The notes under the pieces were generated by a model that saw only the letters and a program-made list of their open reading frames with translations, was not told where the DNA came from and searched no databases. Made by a program: the position numbers and the translations under genes. Below, in pieces: positions 35,917 through 45,530 of a DNA stretch of 64,000 nt. Location of the stretch: NCBI RefSeq assembly GCF_004212215.1, contig NZ_QVFV01000002.1:1-64000 (forward strand), written 5' to 3'. Position 1 is the stretch's first letter; each line of letters starts with the position of its first letter. This stretch comes from Leptolyngbya iicbica LK. Its GTDB lineage: Bacteria; Cyanobacteriota; Cyanobacteriia; Phormidesmidales; Phormidesmidaceae.

Positions 35917-36645
35917 TTAAGGACACTCTGCCAGGTCTTCAAGAATCACGGTGTTGTTTGGGCGTTGCCGGGGCACCCAGGCCTTACTGCCGTCATAAAT
36001 GCTGACTGCGATAAAGGTATTGCCATCCCAGGTGCCATCGCTTAAAGGCACATCAGGCGTAAAGTCACTGGATCTGTAAGCCGTATCGCCAACTCCATAA
36101 CGCCCCCTAACAGCCGAATTGAAGGATGGTTCTGAGTACACATTCGTTGGGACTTTGACACCAAAACAAGCAATCTGTTGAGGATCACCAGTTATAGGAA
36201 ATGTCGCCGCATTCAAACCAGGATTAGGGCAGTCCTCCGGCGGATACTCTTCCAGTACCTGAGTGCCGTCTGGGTTGTAAAGCGGCACCCAAGCAGTATT
36301 GCCATCATAAATAGCGACGGCAACAAAATTAGTGCCGACGCTATTATTCCAGGCGAATGTTGGCGGAATGGTCGTTGCATAGGCTCTGTCCCCCGCTGCG
36401 AACCTGGCTCCCGCCTCTGCAGCAAACGACGGGGTCGTATAAAGGTTGGTAGAGGCTCTGACGTAATAACAGAAACCATTCGCACCCGATGGAGATTGGG
36501 CTTTCGATGGGGTTTGGGCACTAGGCGAGAGCATCGCGAGAGAACTTGCGAAAACGCCTAGCCCCAATAAGGCAGCAGTTTTTCTCCAAAGTCTGGAAGC
36601 ACTTAGGCGAGTAGATGGTGATTTAGAGGCGTGTTGTTGTTTCAT
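35917..36645 (-). CDS. Secreted protein with two SH3-like repeats
   Basis: 242 residues with a signal peptide (hydrophobic core LLGLGVFASSLAMLSPSA, about 27-44). Two repeats follow. Repeat 1 (about 58-135) has CYYVRASTNLYTTPSF and an AIYDGNTAWVPL end. Repeat 2 (about 158-240) has CFGVKVPTNVYSEPSF and an SIYDGSKAWVPR end. Each Cys-x-N-(L/V)-Y-(T/S)-x-PSF unit with a closing AWVP strand is a bacterial SH3-like module, usually binding cell-wall peptides. Pairs of Cys might form disulfides. Envelope location is inferred. It is monocistronic, with GGAAAG before ATG 36645. Confidence 0.7.
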   Translation of the reverse strand: MKQQHASKSPSTRLSASRLWRKTAALLGLGVFASSLAMLSPSAQTPSKAQSPSGANGFCYYVRASTNLYTTPSFAAEAGARFAAGDRAYATTIPPTFAWNNSVGTNFVAVAIYDGNTAWVPLYNPDGTQVLEEYPPEDCPNPGLNAATFPITGDPQQIACFGVKVPTNVYSEPSFNSAVRGRYGVGDTAYRSSDFTPDVPLSDGTWDGNTFIAVSIYDGSKAWVPRQRPNNTVILEDLAECP

Positions 36646-37004
36646 GACGGTAGTCTTTCCCTGGTTGTTGAACGGGGAAAGACAAACACCGATCGCGGGT
36701 TGTGAGTTTTAACATTGCGGTCGCAACTCACAGCTCGGCTCAATGTGAGCGGGCCACAGTTGGCGAGTCGGGTTGCCTTTCCCCGTGGGGGTCAATTCCA
36801 AGATGCCTGACTTTTTTTAGTACGTCGATAGGGAAAAGTTCAGGACTCTTTTGGGAATTCAGCACAAAAACTCATCTATATTCAGGCTTATAGAGCTTGC
36901 GTACTATTTAAACAGAGACGAGGACGGACTGAAAAACCTTGCTGAGAGATCGCTCTCCCATCACCAACAATTCACCGTCGGGAGGAAGGACAGCTCTATT
37001 GAGA
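36646..37004. other. Spacer of 359 bases
   Basis: It carries the promoter of the secreted SH3 protein (leftward) and the 3' side of patD. A plus-strand frame of 63 codons (36702-36893) shows no protein-like features. I see no strong hairpin. Confidence 0.35.
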
Positions 37005-37376
37005 TCACTCATCCATCGCAACCTGCAACCCCTGGCAAAACTCCAAGAGCGTCTGAAGCTGCTTTTGCATCTGGGCCTGACGTTTTTGAAGGGTCAGAGA
37101 ATTTTTGGCAGACTGAAGAAAAGCCACATCCATCCCTAAAAGTCGCAACGCTCGATTGATTTCGGTCTGGTAAGATAACAGCCTTTCAGCGGAGGGAGTC
37201 GCCATGAGCGTCGGCAGTAATTGTGTTTGATACAGCTGTTGGGCTTGCAGAAATTGCTGCTGGAGCGATCGCCCATCCACCTGAGCAGCTTGAGCACAGT
37301 GTTGTACCCCGGTCAGCAGTTCGACGAATTGTGTTAACAGCTCAACCGCTGTCGGGTCATTGTTCGCGTCAGTCAT
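37005..37376 (-). CDS. patD: PatD family protein (heterocyst frequency control)
   Basis: 123 residues from ATG 37376, chosen because GGGGGCGACG directly precedes it. The longer frame to 37430 has no ribosome-binding site. The motif YQTEINRALRLLGMDVAFLQSA followed by a coiled region (LQKRQAQMQKQLQTLLEFC) is the hallmark of PatD-like proteins. In Nostoc, PatD limits heterocyst frequency. Many non-heterocystous cyanobacteria also carry a homologue, so its presence does not prove differentiation here. It is cytosolic, alone and upstream of relA/spoT on the opposite strand. Confidence 0.7.
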   Translation of the reverse strand: MTDANNDPTAVELLTQFVELLTGVQHCAQAAQVDGRSLQQQFLQAQQLYQTQLLPTLMATPSAERLLSYQTEINRALRLLGMDVAFLQSAKNSLTLQKRQAQMQKQLQTLLEFCQGLQVAMDE

Positions 37377-37776
37377 CGTCGCCCCCTGTATTCCCGATAA
37401 TTTGCGAGTCCCATGACATCGACCCGGCAAAAATTTTCAAATAATTGCGATTAACCCCAACCAGAGTCAACTCGGTATAGAATTCCTCAACTTTGTTTAT
37501 AGTAATGAGATAAACCTGTAACAATTGTGACTTTCAAATAGTAGATCCGTTCTGCTTTTAGCCCTGCTTAAGGCTTTTCTACTCAGTCAAAAATCCTCAT
37601 CCATCGGCTCATACCTTCCCCTAGTGGAGAGCTTTTCCGGCGTTTCAGTAGAGTCACGATCGCTAGCATTTTGAGGCTAGAATTCGTGACTCTCGCTGTT
37701 TCATTAATGCCTACACCATACGTAGGTTTTTCAGCTAGTGCATCACTAGCGACCCTGTCGTTTATTCTCGTTCCCC
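37377..37776. other. Spacer of 400 bases upstream of relA/spoT
   Basis: Divergent promoters of patD and relA are expected. No ORF is convincing. A 69-codon minus frame (37583-37792) has no features. No recognised regulatory element. Confidence 0.35.
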
Positions 37777-40128
37777 GTGATGGCCCATTCAATTGCGACC
37801 CTTCCGCAAGACTGCACCGTTCCTGATTGGCTGGCTAACTGCTTGTTGGCCCATGACGAGGTGCCTGCTAACGGCCACCACCATGGCAATGGTCATCACT
37901 CGGCGGCCGCGATCGCGCCACCAAGTGCCGATAAAGGGGCCACTCCCCTAACCCTGGACGATGTCGGATGTGATTTGGTGAGTCGGGCCTTTCAGTTTGC
38001 CTACAAGCTCCACGAAGGGCAGAAGCGGGCCTCGGGCGAAGCCTACATTTGTCACCCCATCGAAGTCGCCTGCTTGCTGCGAGACCTGGGCGGCGACAGT
38101 GCCATGATTGCTGCCGGATTTTTGCATGACGTGGTCGAGGATACTGACGTCACCGCCGATGAAATCGAGAGCCACTTTGGCGAAGAAGTTCGCCGCTTGG
38201 TGGAAGGGGTCACCAAGCTCTCGAAGTTCAACTTTCACAGTAAAACGGAACGACAAGCCGAAAACTTTCGCCGCATGTTTTTGGCGATGGCCCAGGATGT
38301 GCGGGTGATTGTGGTCAAGCTGGCCGATCGCCTCCACAACATGCGCACACTAGAGCATCTCAAACCCGAAAAACAGCGCCGCATTGCCGCCGAAACCTTA
38401 GAAATTTTTGCGCCCCTGGCAAATCGATTGGGGATCGGTCGCTTCAAATGGGAATTGGAGGATCTGTCCTTTAAGTACCTGGAGCCGGATGCCTATCGCA
38501 TGATGCAGACCCATGTGGCAGGCAAGCGCACCGATCGCGAAGCTCGCTTACAGACCGTGGCCTCAATCCTGCGAGATCGCATGGAACAGTCAGGCATCGG
38601 CATTGTGGATGTGAGTAGCCGTCCCAAACACCTCTACGGCATCTTTCGCAAAATGGAGCGCCAGCAAAAGGATTTCAACGAAATCTATGACGTCGCAGCC
38701 ATTCGCCTGATTGTGAATACCAATGAGGAATGTTACCGCGCCTTAGCGATCGCCCACGATGCCTTTCGCCCCATTCCTGGCCGCTTTAAAGACTACATTG
38801 GCTTGCCCAAACCAAACCGTTACCAGTCCCTACACACGGTCGTGATTGGCAGCTATGGCCGCCCGATCGAAGTGCAAATTCGCACGTTAGAAATGCACCA
38901 CATCGCCGAATACGGGATCGCCGCCCACTGGAAATATAAGGAGTCGGGTGGGGCAAGCACGACGCCCGTTTCCGCCGACGAAGAACGCTTCACCTGGTTG
39001 CGACAGCTGCTGGAATGGCAGAGCGACCTCAAAGATGCCCAAGAGTTTATGGACAACGTCAAGGGCAATCTGTTTGACGAAGACGTCTATGTCTTCACCC
39101 CAGACGGCGATGTCATTTCCCTGACGCGGGGGGCGACGCCGATCGACTTTGCCTATCGCATCCATACTGAGGTGGGCAATCATTGCGCCGGAGCCCGGGT
39201 CAATGGCCGCATGGTGCAACTCGATACGCCGTTAGAAAATGGCGACATCGTCGAAATCATTACCCAAAAGAACAGTCACCCCAGCCTGGATTGGCTGAAT
39301 TATGTTGTGACCGCTGGCGCGCGTAACCGCATTCGGCAATGGTATAAGCGATCGCACCGCGATGAAAACGTCGCCCGTGGTCGCGACATGCTTGAAAAAG
39401 AAATGGGCAAGAGCGGGCTGGATGCCATGCTCAAATCTGACCCGGCTCAGGCCGTGGCGGAACGCTGCAACTATCCCAGTGCAGAAGACTTGTTGGCAGG
39501 CTTGGGCTACGGCGAGGTGACCTTGAATCTGGTGGTCAACCGTCTGCGCGAAGCCGTCAAAGAGCACCAACCGCTCCAGTCGCGCCAGCCCAAGACCGAG
39601 CAAGAAGACGCCGAAACGCTGCTAGCAGAAGCCATCAGCACCCCGACACGCCCGGCCAAGCCCCAGTCTGACTCCCCCATTTTTGGGGTCGAAGGGTTGC
39701 TTTATCACATGGCCGGCTGCTGTAATCCCCTGCCAGGAGAATCCATCATCGGCGCGGTGTCGATGGGCTCACGGGGCATTGCCATCCATCGCCAAAACTG
39801 CCCGAATGTCGAGCGCATTCCCGGCGATCGCCTCATCCCCACCAGTTGGAACCTGGAAGAAGCCACCGCCAAACGCACCTCCACCTATCCCGTCCAGGTG
39901 CGCATTCAAGTCATCGATCGCGTCGGCGTGCTCAAAGATATTCTCAGTCACCTGTCCGATCTCGATATCAACGTCCACAAGGCCCAGGTCAAAACCTTCC
40001 CCGGCCAGACGGCGGAAATCGAACTGGGCTTAGATGTGCGCGACCACAACCATCTGGAGCAAACCTTCACCCAGGTGCGCAAAATGACTGACGTGCTCTC
40101 CCTCCACCGAGTCAGCGAATCAGCGTAG
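37777..40128 (+). CDS. relA: Bifunctional (p)ppGpp synthetase/hydrolase RelA/SpoT
   Basis: 783 residues. A hydrolase HD domain (HEGQKRASGEAYICHP; HD pair at 117-118 in AGFLHDVVEDT) is followed by the synthetase domain (SRPKHLYGIFRKME, YDVAAIRLIV, GRFKDYIGLPKPNRYQSLHT). TGS (YVFTPDGDVISLTRGATPIDFAYRIHTEVG), a ZFD-like Cys segment (MAGCCNPLPG) and C-terminal ACT (VQVRIQVIDRVGVLKDI) follow. It synthesises and degrades the stringent alarmone. The first 55 residues are His/Gly-rich and variable. The start may be GTG 37777 or ATG 37780. It is single-copy in this window. Confidence 0.93.
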   Translation: MMAHSIATLPQDCTVPDWLANCLLAHDEVPANGHHHGNGHHSAAAIAPPSADKGATPLTLDDVGCDLVSRAFQFAYKLHEGQKRASGEAYICHPIEVACLLRDLGGDSAMIAAGFLHDVVEDTDVTADEIESHFGEEVRRLVEGVTKLSKFNFHSKTERQAENFRRMFLAMAQDVRVIVVKLADRLHNMRTLEHLKPEKQRRIAAETLEIFAPLANRLGIGRFKWELEDLSFKYLEPDAYRMMQTHVAGKRTDREARLQTVASILRDRMEQSGIGIVDVSSRPKHLYGIFRKMERQQKDFNEIYDVAAIRLIVNTNEECYRALAIAHDAFRPIPGRFKDYIGLPKPNRYQSLHTVVIGSYGRPIEVQIRTLEMHHIAEYGIAAHWKYKESGGASTTPVSADEERFTWLRQLLEWQSDLKDAQEFMDNVKGNLFDEDVYVFTPDGDVISLTRGATPIDFAYRIHTEVGNHCAGARVNGRMVQLDTPLENGDIVEIITQKNSHPSLDWLNYVVTAGARNRIRQWYKRSHRDENVARGRDMLEKEMGKSGLDAMLKSDPAQAVAERCNYPSAEDLLAGLGYGEVTLNLVVNRLREAVKEHQPLQSRQPKTEQEDAETLLAEAISTPTRPAKPQSDSPIFGVEGLLYHMAGCCNPLPGESIIGAVSMGSRGIAIHRQNCPNVERIPGDRLIPTSWNLEEATAKRTSTYPVQVRIQVIDRVGVLKDILSHLSDLDINVHKAQVKTFPGQTAEIELGLDVRDHNHLEQTFTQVRKMTDVLSLHRVSESA

Positions 40129-40278
40129 GTTTGAGCTGGCTTGAGACTGTTGGCGATCGCTGTCTTCGGCAAGCGCAAGTCTCATGAAATGGTTGCCAAG
40201 GCTGACTTCCAGCCCGACGCTCTGGGGATTGGCCTCGACGCACTTCTGAGCTCAGCGCATGACGCTGAGCCGATGTGG

Positions 40279-42078
40279 TTACTCCACCGATTCGATTTCG
40301 CTCTCCGTCGGTGGGGCCGACAATTGCCCGGCAATCCACCAACCAAAGACCCCCGCAAAGAAGAGAATGCCGATCGCCACTACCGCAATCCACCACTGAG
40401 GTATCGTCGCCGTCGGGCCACCCCCCGTCTGCTCAGCCGTAGTGGCGGCTGCGTCCTCCTCACCGTAAAGCAACGCTTTAGAGGCATCCGTGAGATCTTC
40501 TGCCGTGGGCTCATCGTCTTCAGCAGGCATTTCAGGCGTAGCTCCAAAGGCATTCGCCAGCAAAGGCTTGACGTGCATCAGCGCCACGGCGACGTTGTCG
40601 TGACCGTTTTTCTGATTTGCCAGTTGAATCCAAGAGTCCACAGCGGACTGGAGCGAAATGATGTCTTTGGTGATGAGGCCGATGTAGTTGGCCCAGGCGT
40701 TTTCGATTTGATAGTTGTCGCTGAGCCCGTCCGTACACAGCAGCAGCACGCCCTCCTCATCCAGCGTCAGCCTTTGCACATGGGGGGTGAGGTATTGACT
40801 ATTGCGGGTGCCGATCGCCTGCGTCAGGGAACTGGCCTCGGGGCGATCGCGCAGCGTACTGTAAAAAGCTCGTCCGGCCAGGGTTTCCCGTCCGGCAATA
40901 TCGTCATCCACCGTGAGCTGATGGCAGTAGTCCGGGGTAATCCAGTAAGCGCGGCTATCGCCAACCTGGGCGATATACACCTCATCTACCTGAATCCAGC
41001 CGTTTGGTGTTTTGATGCGTTGGGGCACCACCAGCGCCATCACCAACGTCGTGCCCATGCGTTGCCGCTCACTGCGGCCCTGCAAATCATTTTGGGCATT
41101 GACCAGATCATTCACCACCCGAATAGCCGCTTCGATCTGTTGGGCCACCACCTGCGGCGGCACGGCGATTTCCTCCCGTCCACACTCCGCCAAGAGCCCT
41201 TGCAGCTGGGGATGCAGCGATCGCACCACAATCTGACTGGCCACCTCCCCCGCTTCATGCCCCCCGACGCCATCACACACAATTGCAATGCGCGGCGTCG
41301 GCATTTCTGACTGCTCACCCACGGGGAAACAGGCATCTTCGTTGCGGGCTTGATTGGGGCCAGGGTCAGTGTTGCCCGCCACTCGGAATCGCGGGCGATA
41401 CGTCGCCGACTCCCGCAGTAATAAATAGTTGAGATCAACTGACAGTTGCTCTGCCGCCAACTCAGTGGTGGTCATCGACTGTACGAGGTTGCGCAGGGAG
41501 GCCGCGATCGCCCCTTGCGCTGAGTCCACTAACCCGGTCCAGCTGGCCCCCAAGTCTTGAAGAGTCGGGGGTTGCTCATCGGGAATGAGCCGCAACAGCC
41601 GCACGCGCCAGCCTTCCACGCGAATGTTTTCTGGCTCTAGCAAACTGCTTGCCACCTTGAGCGGTTCTAACTCCTGCCAGAGCTGCCAAATTTGCCACAG
41701 CCAAGATAATTGCCGCACCGCCGTCACTTGCGGCCACCGCTCCGTCAGGGGCGGAAACAACTCGCCAGAACGGGCATTAACCGGCGCATTTTCAAGCAAA
41801 ATCCAGGGCTCTTTTTTCCCTTTTTGCGGCAGCACGTCATACACCCCTGGCACATGCAGCCGTTGACGATGGGCGTGCAGATATCGCGGCACTGACGGCG
41901 GCCACGCATCAGGCTTGGCCGGGGGCGTCTCGGGTTTGAGGTCTTGCCAAATGTGGGGGGCAATCACCTCATAGCGATCGCCAATCGTGTCACCCACCGC
42001 CACCGCCTCCGTCCCGGCTCCGATGGCCCAGAGACATACTCGCGTTTGGGTTCCGACTCGCTCTGCACTTACTGTCAT
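40279..42078 (-). CDS. PP2C-type serine/threonine phosphatase with C-terminal membrane anchor
   Basis: 599 residues. The first 230 are a helical, kinase-like or sensor-like region (DLNYLLLRESATYRP) found in cyanobacterial PP2C proteins. The catalytic domain (about 235-510) begins RVAGNTDPGPNQARNEDACF and contains CDGVGGHEAGEVAS and IAQVGDSRAYW. It ends with LLCTDGLSDNY and NGHDNVAVALM, which supplies the metal-binding Asp residues. A final helix (about 563-585) anchors it to a membrane. It dephosphorylates Ser/Thr-phosphoproteins, perhaps countering kinases such as SpkG. It starts at ATG 42078. A 389-codon frame opposite it is a shadow. Confidence 0.85.
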   Translation of the reverse strand: MTVSAERVGTQTRVCLWAIGAGTEAVAVGDTIGDRYEVIAPHIWQDLKPETPPAKPDAWPPSVPRYLHAHRQRLHVPGVYDVLPQKGKKEPWILLENAPVNARSGELFPPLTERWPQVTAVRQLSWLWQIWQLWQELEPLKVASSLLEPENIRVEGWRVRLLRLIPDEQPPTLQDLGASWTGLVDSAQGAIAASLRNLVQSMTTTELAAEQLSVDLNYLLLRESATYRPRFRVAGNTDPGPNQARNEDACFPVGEQSEMPTPRIAIVCDGVGGHEAGEVASQIVVRSLHPQLQGLLAECGREEIAVPPQVVAQQIEAAIRVVNDLVNAQNDLQGRSERQRMGTTLVMALVVPQRIKTPNGWIQVDEVYIAQVGDSRAYWITPDYCHQLTVDDDIAGRETLAGRAFYSTLRDRPEASSLTQAIGTRNSQYLTPHVQRLTLDEEGVLLLCTDGLSDNYQIENAWANYIGLITKDIISLQSAVDSWIQLANQKNGHDNVAVALMHVKPLLANAFGATPEMPAEDDEPTAEDLTDASKALLYGEEDAAATTAEQTGGGPTATIPQWWIAVVAIGILFFAGVFGWWIAGQLSAPPTESEIESVE

Positions 42079-42626
42079 TTGCTCAGATGGTCTGCGTCCA
42101 TCACAACACTACTGATCGCCTGTCCTGACCCTGGGGCCAAGAAGTTAGGTTTAATCCTAGTGGATCTTTTCGTTTTTGGTCCCTCGGGTTGCAGCATATT
42201 TAGCGTCGCGCCCCAAACCTAAACGAATTGTGCTGATTGTATGTAACTCCTGAGAAACAGCGCCATCATATTGATGAAGCGTTACCCATTGCAGGTTTGG
42301 CTCATGTGGGTGCAAACTCCATGCCCCCGTGAGATGACGCCCAGGGGTGACCGCTTCACGTCAGCAAATGCCGTCAATGTTTCAGGTAACCCAGTCCAAA
42401 AGCGGGAAGTTTTCGCTTTTTTCAGGAACATAGCACCGCAATCGTGTAGTTCCTGATGAATTGCCAGCAGGATCTTGCTAGAACGACCGTTTTCTCACAT
42501 GGGCAGGGCCTTTGGGTCAATGGACGAGGGGACATCTCACACGATGTCGATATTGCCATTGTTCTAACGTCACTCCGTTGGAGCGCGGTCATAGATTTGT
42601 TGAATGGTTGACTCCTTGAGTCACAG
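42079..42626. other. Spacer of 548 bases
   Basis: Divergent promoters of the phosphatase and nfeD are expected. I see no ORF with a ribosome-binding site and no strong hairpin or RNA signature. Confidence 0.35.
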
Positions 42627-43085
42627 TTGATGATTGGGTTGATTTGGGTTCTTGGGCAGGCTATGAGTCTTCCGCTGTTTTGGTTAATTATTGGTGGTGT
42701 GCTCTGTTTGATGGAGCTAGTTCTGCCAACCGCATTCATTGAGGCCACGCTTGGGGTGAGTGCGCTCATCGTTTCGGTCGTGGCGCTAGTGGTGCCTCAG
42801 TTTTCGATCCAGGTGGCGATTTGGATGGTGCTGTCGGTATTGGCCAACTGGGCCCTCAAGCGCTTTGTGCCCAAACGCACGCCCTACACCCTGGCCGACT
42901 CGACCGAAGCCCGGACTCTGACCGCGATCGCCGCCGGCCAAACGGGCCGCGTGTTGTATGAAGGCAACTCTTGGCAGGCTCAGTGTGACGACCAAGAAGC
43001 CGCGATCGGGGCTGATGAACCCGTGATCGTGGTGGGCCGCAAAGGCAACACGCTACTGATCATGCCCGAACACAGTATTCGTTAG
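42627..43085 (+). CDS. NfeD family membrane protein
   Basis: 152 residues. Three transmembrane helices (about 8-30, 35-55, 60-80) are followed by an OB-fold C-terminus (GQTGRVLYEGNSWQAQ, PVIVVGRKGNTLLIMPEH). This is the short NfeD type, which partners Band 7/SPFH proteins in membrane microdomains. The next gene encodes just such a protein, 63 bases on, so they form an operon. The start is ATG 42627 (or 42630). Confidence 0.85.
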   Translation: MMIGLIWVLGQAMSLPLFWLIIGGVLCLMELVLPTAFIEATLGVSALIVSVVALVVPQFSIQVAIWMVLSVLANWALKRFVPKRTPYTLADSTEARTLTAIAAGQTGRVLYEGNSWQAQCDDQEAAIGADEPVIVVGRKGNTLLIMPEHSIR

Positions 43086-43148
43086 TGACCGTCTGTGCGA
43101 CTCGTTCTGAACCTGTTTGCATTCACCGTTTTTGAGGAAGATTTAAGT

Positions 43149-44105
43149 ATGAATCCCATTGTTTTCTTGATCGTTCTGGCGTTGGGCGGAGGTGTTGCGT
43201 CCAGCGCCGTCAAAATCGTCAACCAAAGTGACGAAGCGTTGGTCGAAACGCTAGGTCGCTACAACGGGAAAAAGCTCACGCCAGGGCTTAACTTCATCAC
43301 CCCCGTCCTCGATAAAGTTGTGTTTAAGCAGACCGTGCGGGAACGGGTGCTCGATGTGCCGCCCCAGTCTTGCATCACCCGCGACAACGTCTCGATATCG
43401 GTGGATGCCGTCGTCTACTGGCGCATCGTGGACATGGAAAAGGCTTACTACAAAGTTGAAAACCTGCAAGCCGCAATGGTCAATCTAGTGCTGACCCAGA
43501 TTCGCTCTGAGATGGGCAAGCTAGAACTCGACGAAACCTTTACCGCTCGTTCTGAAATTAATGAGTCCCTGCTGCGGGAACTGGATATCTCCACGGACCC
43601 CTGGGGCGTCAAGGTGACGCGGGTCGAACTGCGGGACATCATGCCCTCCAAAGCCGTGCAAGATTCCATGGAACTGCAAATGGCAGCAGAGCGGCGCAAG
43701 CGGGCCGCCGTCCTGACTTCAGAAGGGGAACGCGAGTCAGCCGTAAACTCGGCCAAAGGTCAGGCAGAGTCAGAAGTATTGGCTGCAGAATCGGGCAAAA
43801 AAGCTGCCATTTTAGACGCCGAAGCCCAGCAAAAGGCGATCGTTTTGAAAGCTCAAGCGTTCCGTCAAGAAGCGGTGCTTAAGGCCCAGGCCACTTCGGA
43901 AGCCATGGCCATTATTGCCGATAAGCTGCGCTCCGATCCCGAAGCGAAAGAGGCATTACAGTTCCTCTTGGCGCAAGGCTATTTGGAAATGGGTCAGCAA
44001 ATTGGCGGCAGCGACAGCAGCAAGGTCATGTTTATGGACCCGCGCAGCATTCCCGCCACCTTGGAAGGGATGAAGGCGATCGTGGGCGATGGCAACATTG
44101 GTTAG
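43149..44105 (+). CDS. SPFH/Band 7 paraslipin-type membrane-scaffold protein
   Basis: 318 residues from ATG 43149, with GAGGAAG nine bases upstream. The longer frame to 43095 lacks this signal. One N-terminal anchor (about 3-20) is followed by an SPFH domain ([40 protein letters not shown]). Then come an Ala/Glu-rich coiled coil (about 190-270, [20 protein letters not shown]) and a [15 protein letters not shown] tail, as in paraslipins such as Slr1128. It forms large oligomers at the membrane and, with NfeD, a microdomain. Confidence 0.87.
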   Translation: MNPIVFLIVLALGGGVASSAVKIVNQSDEALVETLGRYNGKKLTPGLNFITPVLDKVVFKQTVRERVLDVPPQSCITRDNVSISVDAVVYWRIVDMEKAYYKVENLQAAMVNLVLTQIRSEMGKLELDETFTARSEINESLLRELDISTDPWGVKVTRVELRDIMPSKAVQDSMELQMAAERRKRAAVLTSEGERESAVNSAKGQAESEVLAAESGKKAAILDAEAQQKAIVLKAQAFRQEAVLKAQATSEAMAIIADKLRSDPEAKEALQFLLAQGYLEMGQQIGGSDSSKVMFMDPRSIPATLEGMKAIVGDGNIG

Positions 44106-44208
44106 CCATTGTCCTAGACCATTTTCAGAGGGCGCGCTTTGGGTGTTCAAACGGATGTCCAGTGGTTCACACCTTCCCAAAACTTGCCCTCCCAAGACTT
44201 AAACAGTT

Positions 44209-44661
44209 ATGCAGTCACATTCGACTAAGCCAAATTGCTCGCAACGACAGAATGCTGTGAGCGATCGCCCTGTTGCAGATGTTGCCCAACGGCAAGTGTT
44301 GGTCTGCCAGCACAAAACCTGCCTCAAGGATGGCGCTGCCCCTGTACTGCAAGCTGGCCAAGGGCAACAAACTCCAATAATGGCAACGGTCATAGCCTCC
44401 GGCTGCCTAGGCAACTGCGGTAACGGACCATCAGTATTGGTGTTACCAGAGCAGACGTTATACAGCCACGTGCGATCGCAGGAGTTAGCCGCAATTTTGA
44501 GTCGTCATCGGCAAGAATTGCCCACATCGCGATCGCCATCAGAAAGTTCACCCCAACCGCCAGCCAGTCGTGCAGAGCGACGGGTAGCCATTATCGGGCT
44601 TAGTATTGCCGTGCTGCTGATTATGGGTTGCCTAGCCTGGATGCTCTACTCCCTAGTTTGA
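44209..44661 (+). CDS. Thioredoxin-like [2Fe-2S] ferredoxin with C-terminal membrane anchor
   Basis: 150 residues. Cys are placed as VLVCQHKTCLKDGA (near 33 and 38) and ASGCLGNCGNGPSVLVLPE (near 65 and 69). This CxxxxC...CxxxC pattern is the thioredoxin-fold [2Fe-2S] ferredoxin class. The chain continues through a Ser/Pro-rich linker to a C-terminal helix (about 127-148, VAIIGLSIAVLLIMGCLAWML), predicting a tail-anchored electron carrier. It follows the Band 7 gene by 103 bases on the same strand and may be part of that operon. The first 20 residues are unconserved-looking. Electron partners are unknown. Confidence 0.75.
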   Translation: MQSHSTKPNCSQRQNAVSDRPVADVAQRQVLVCQHKTCLKDGAAPVLQAGQGQQTPIMATVIASGCLGNCGNGPSVLVLPEQTLYSHVRSQELAAILSRHRQELPTSRSPSESSPQPPASRAERRVAIIGLSIAVLLIMGCLAWMLYSLV

Positions 44662-45530
44662 GTAATTCGCGGTCAAACATTTCCCCGCTAAGACACGAGC
44701 AAAATACCAAGTCTTCAGCTGCCTGCCCAGAACGTCGTCGGTCGCCAAACCAGTATCTTTTCAATCGTAATCATTGATTTATTCGATGGTTAATGCTGGG
44801 AGCGATTATTGGGTTTGAGTCTTACCAAATCTCTGATTGCCAAACCATGAGGGAAGTGGCGAAGTCGCGTCGACTTATCCTGTCTGGACACTGGGGAGTA
44901 AACGGCCATCCTGCCAGGATAGTAAGGCTTTCTGCAAAACTGATGCGGGCGCTGTTGGGGCTGAATCAGGATGAATCGCTAGCTTTGTAGTTGCGGTAAT
45001 TATGCCACTCAGTTTTTTCGCTTGCAGGGCATTCCGGTTGACAGGCCAAAGGCTGAGCGTGTCGAATTTAACAGCAAAATAATAATAAACCGACAAATAT
45101 CTCTGTATGCTGTGCCGTAATCGAGCCACCGCGTCGCCATTGGGGCTAACTTGATCCCTTATTTTTGATTGAGTTAGGGACTAGTCGGCAGTTGTTGCTT
45201 AGCTAGGCTTTCGCGGCTGAGTGTGTTTCAGCAGACAGGTTTAGAAAGTTGACAGTTTGTCATCTTTCTTGAATCCCAGTGGACTATCCGCCGTTTCTTA
45301 AGTGGGTGACGAGTCACTCGCACAAGTGACGCTCACAGTTGTTGTGTGGATAGAGATTTCTGTTTAATCCTCAATTCGGTTTAGCCAGCCCCAAAAAGGA
45401 AGCCAATCATTGCATGATTTGAAGTTTCCAAGGGTCGGTCTTATATCCTTAATTATTCATTGAGGTCAGGCAGTTTTGGGCGGTGAAATCGCTGTGCTGA
45501 ATGTTTGATATTTGTTTACGAGAGATTCTC
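44662..45530. other. 870-base spacer before the AGCS symporter
   Basis: No gene is supported: frames at 44793-44990 (plus) and 44875-45129 (minus) look random. Near 45306-45317, GTGAC-GA-GTCAC is a short palindrome. No glycine or Na+ riboswitch core is recognisable, though the long leader would allow one. Confidence 0.35.

Noticed and set aside
40141-41310. Long plus-strand ORF of 389 codons
   Set aside because: It lies opposite the PP2C phosphatase and shows no domain, hydrophobic pattern or ribosome-binding site; the phosphatase frame has clear catalytic motifs.
44875-45129. Minus-strand ORF of 84 codons
   Set aside because: No ribosome-binding site, no domain, and low similarity to a real protein composition.
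44662-45530. Glycine or sodium riboswitch before the AGCS gene
   Set aside because: The long leader made this worth checking, but none of the conserved core motifs is present.
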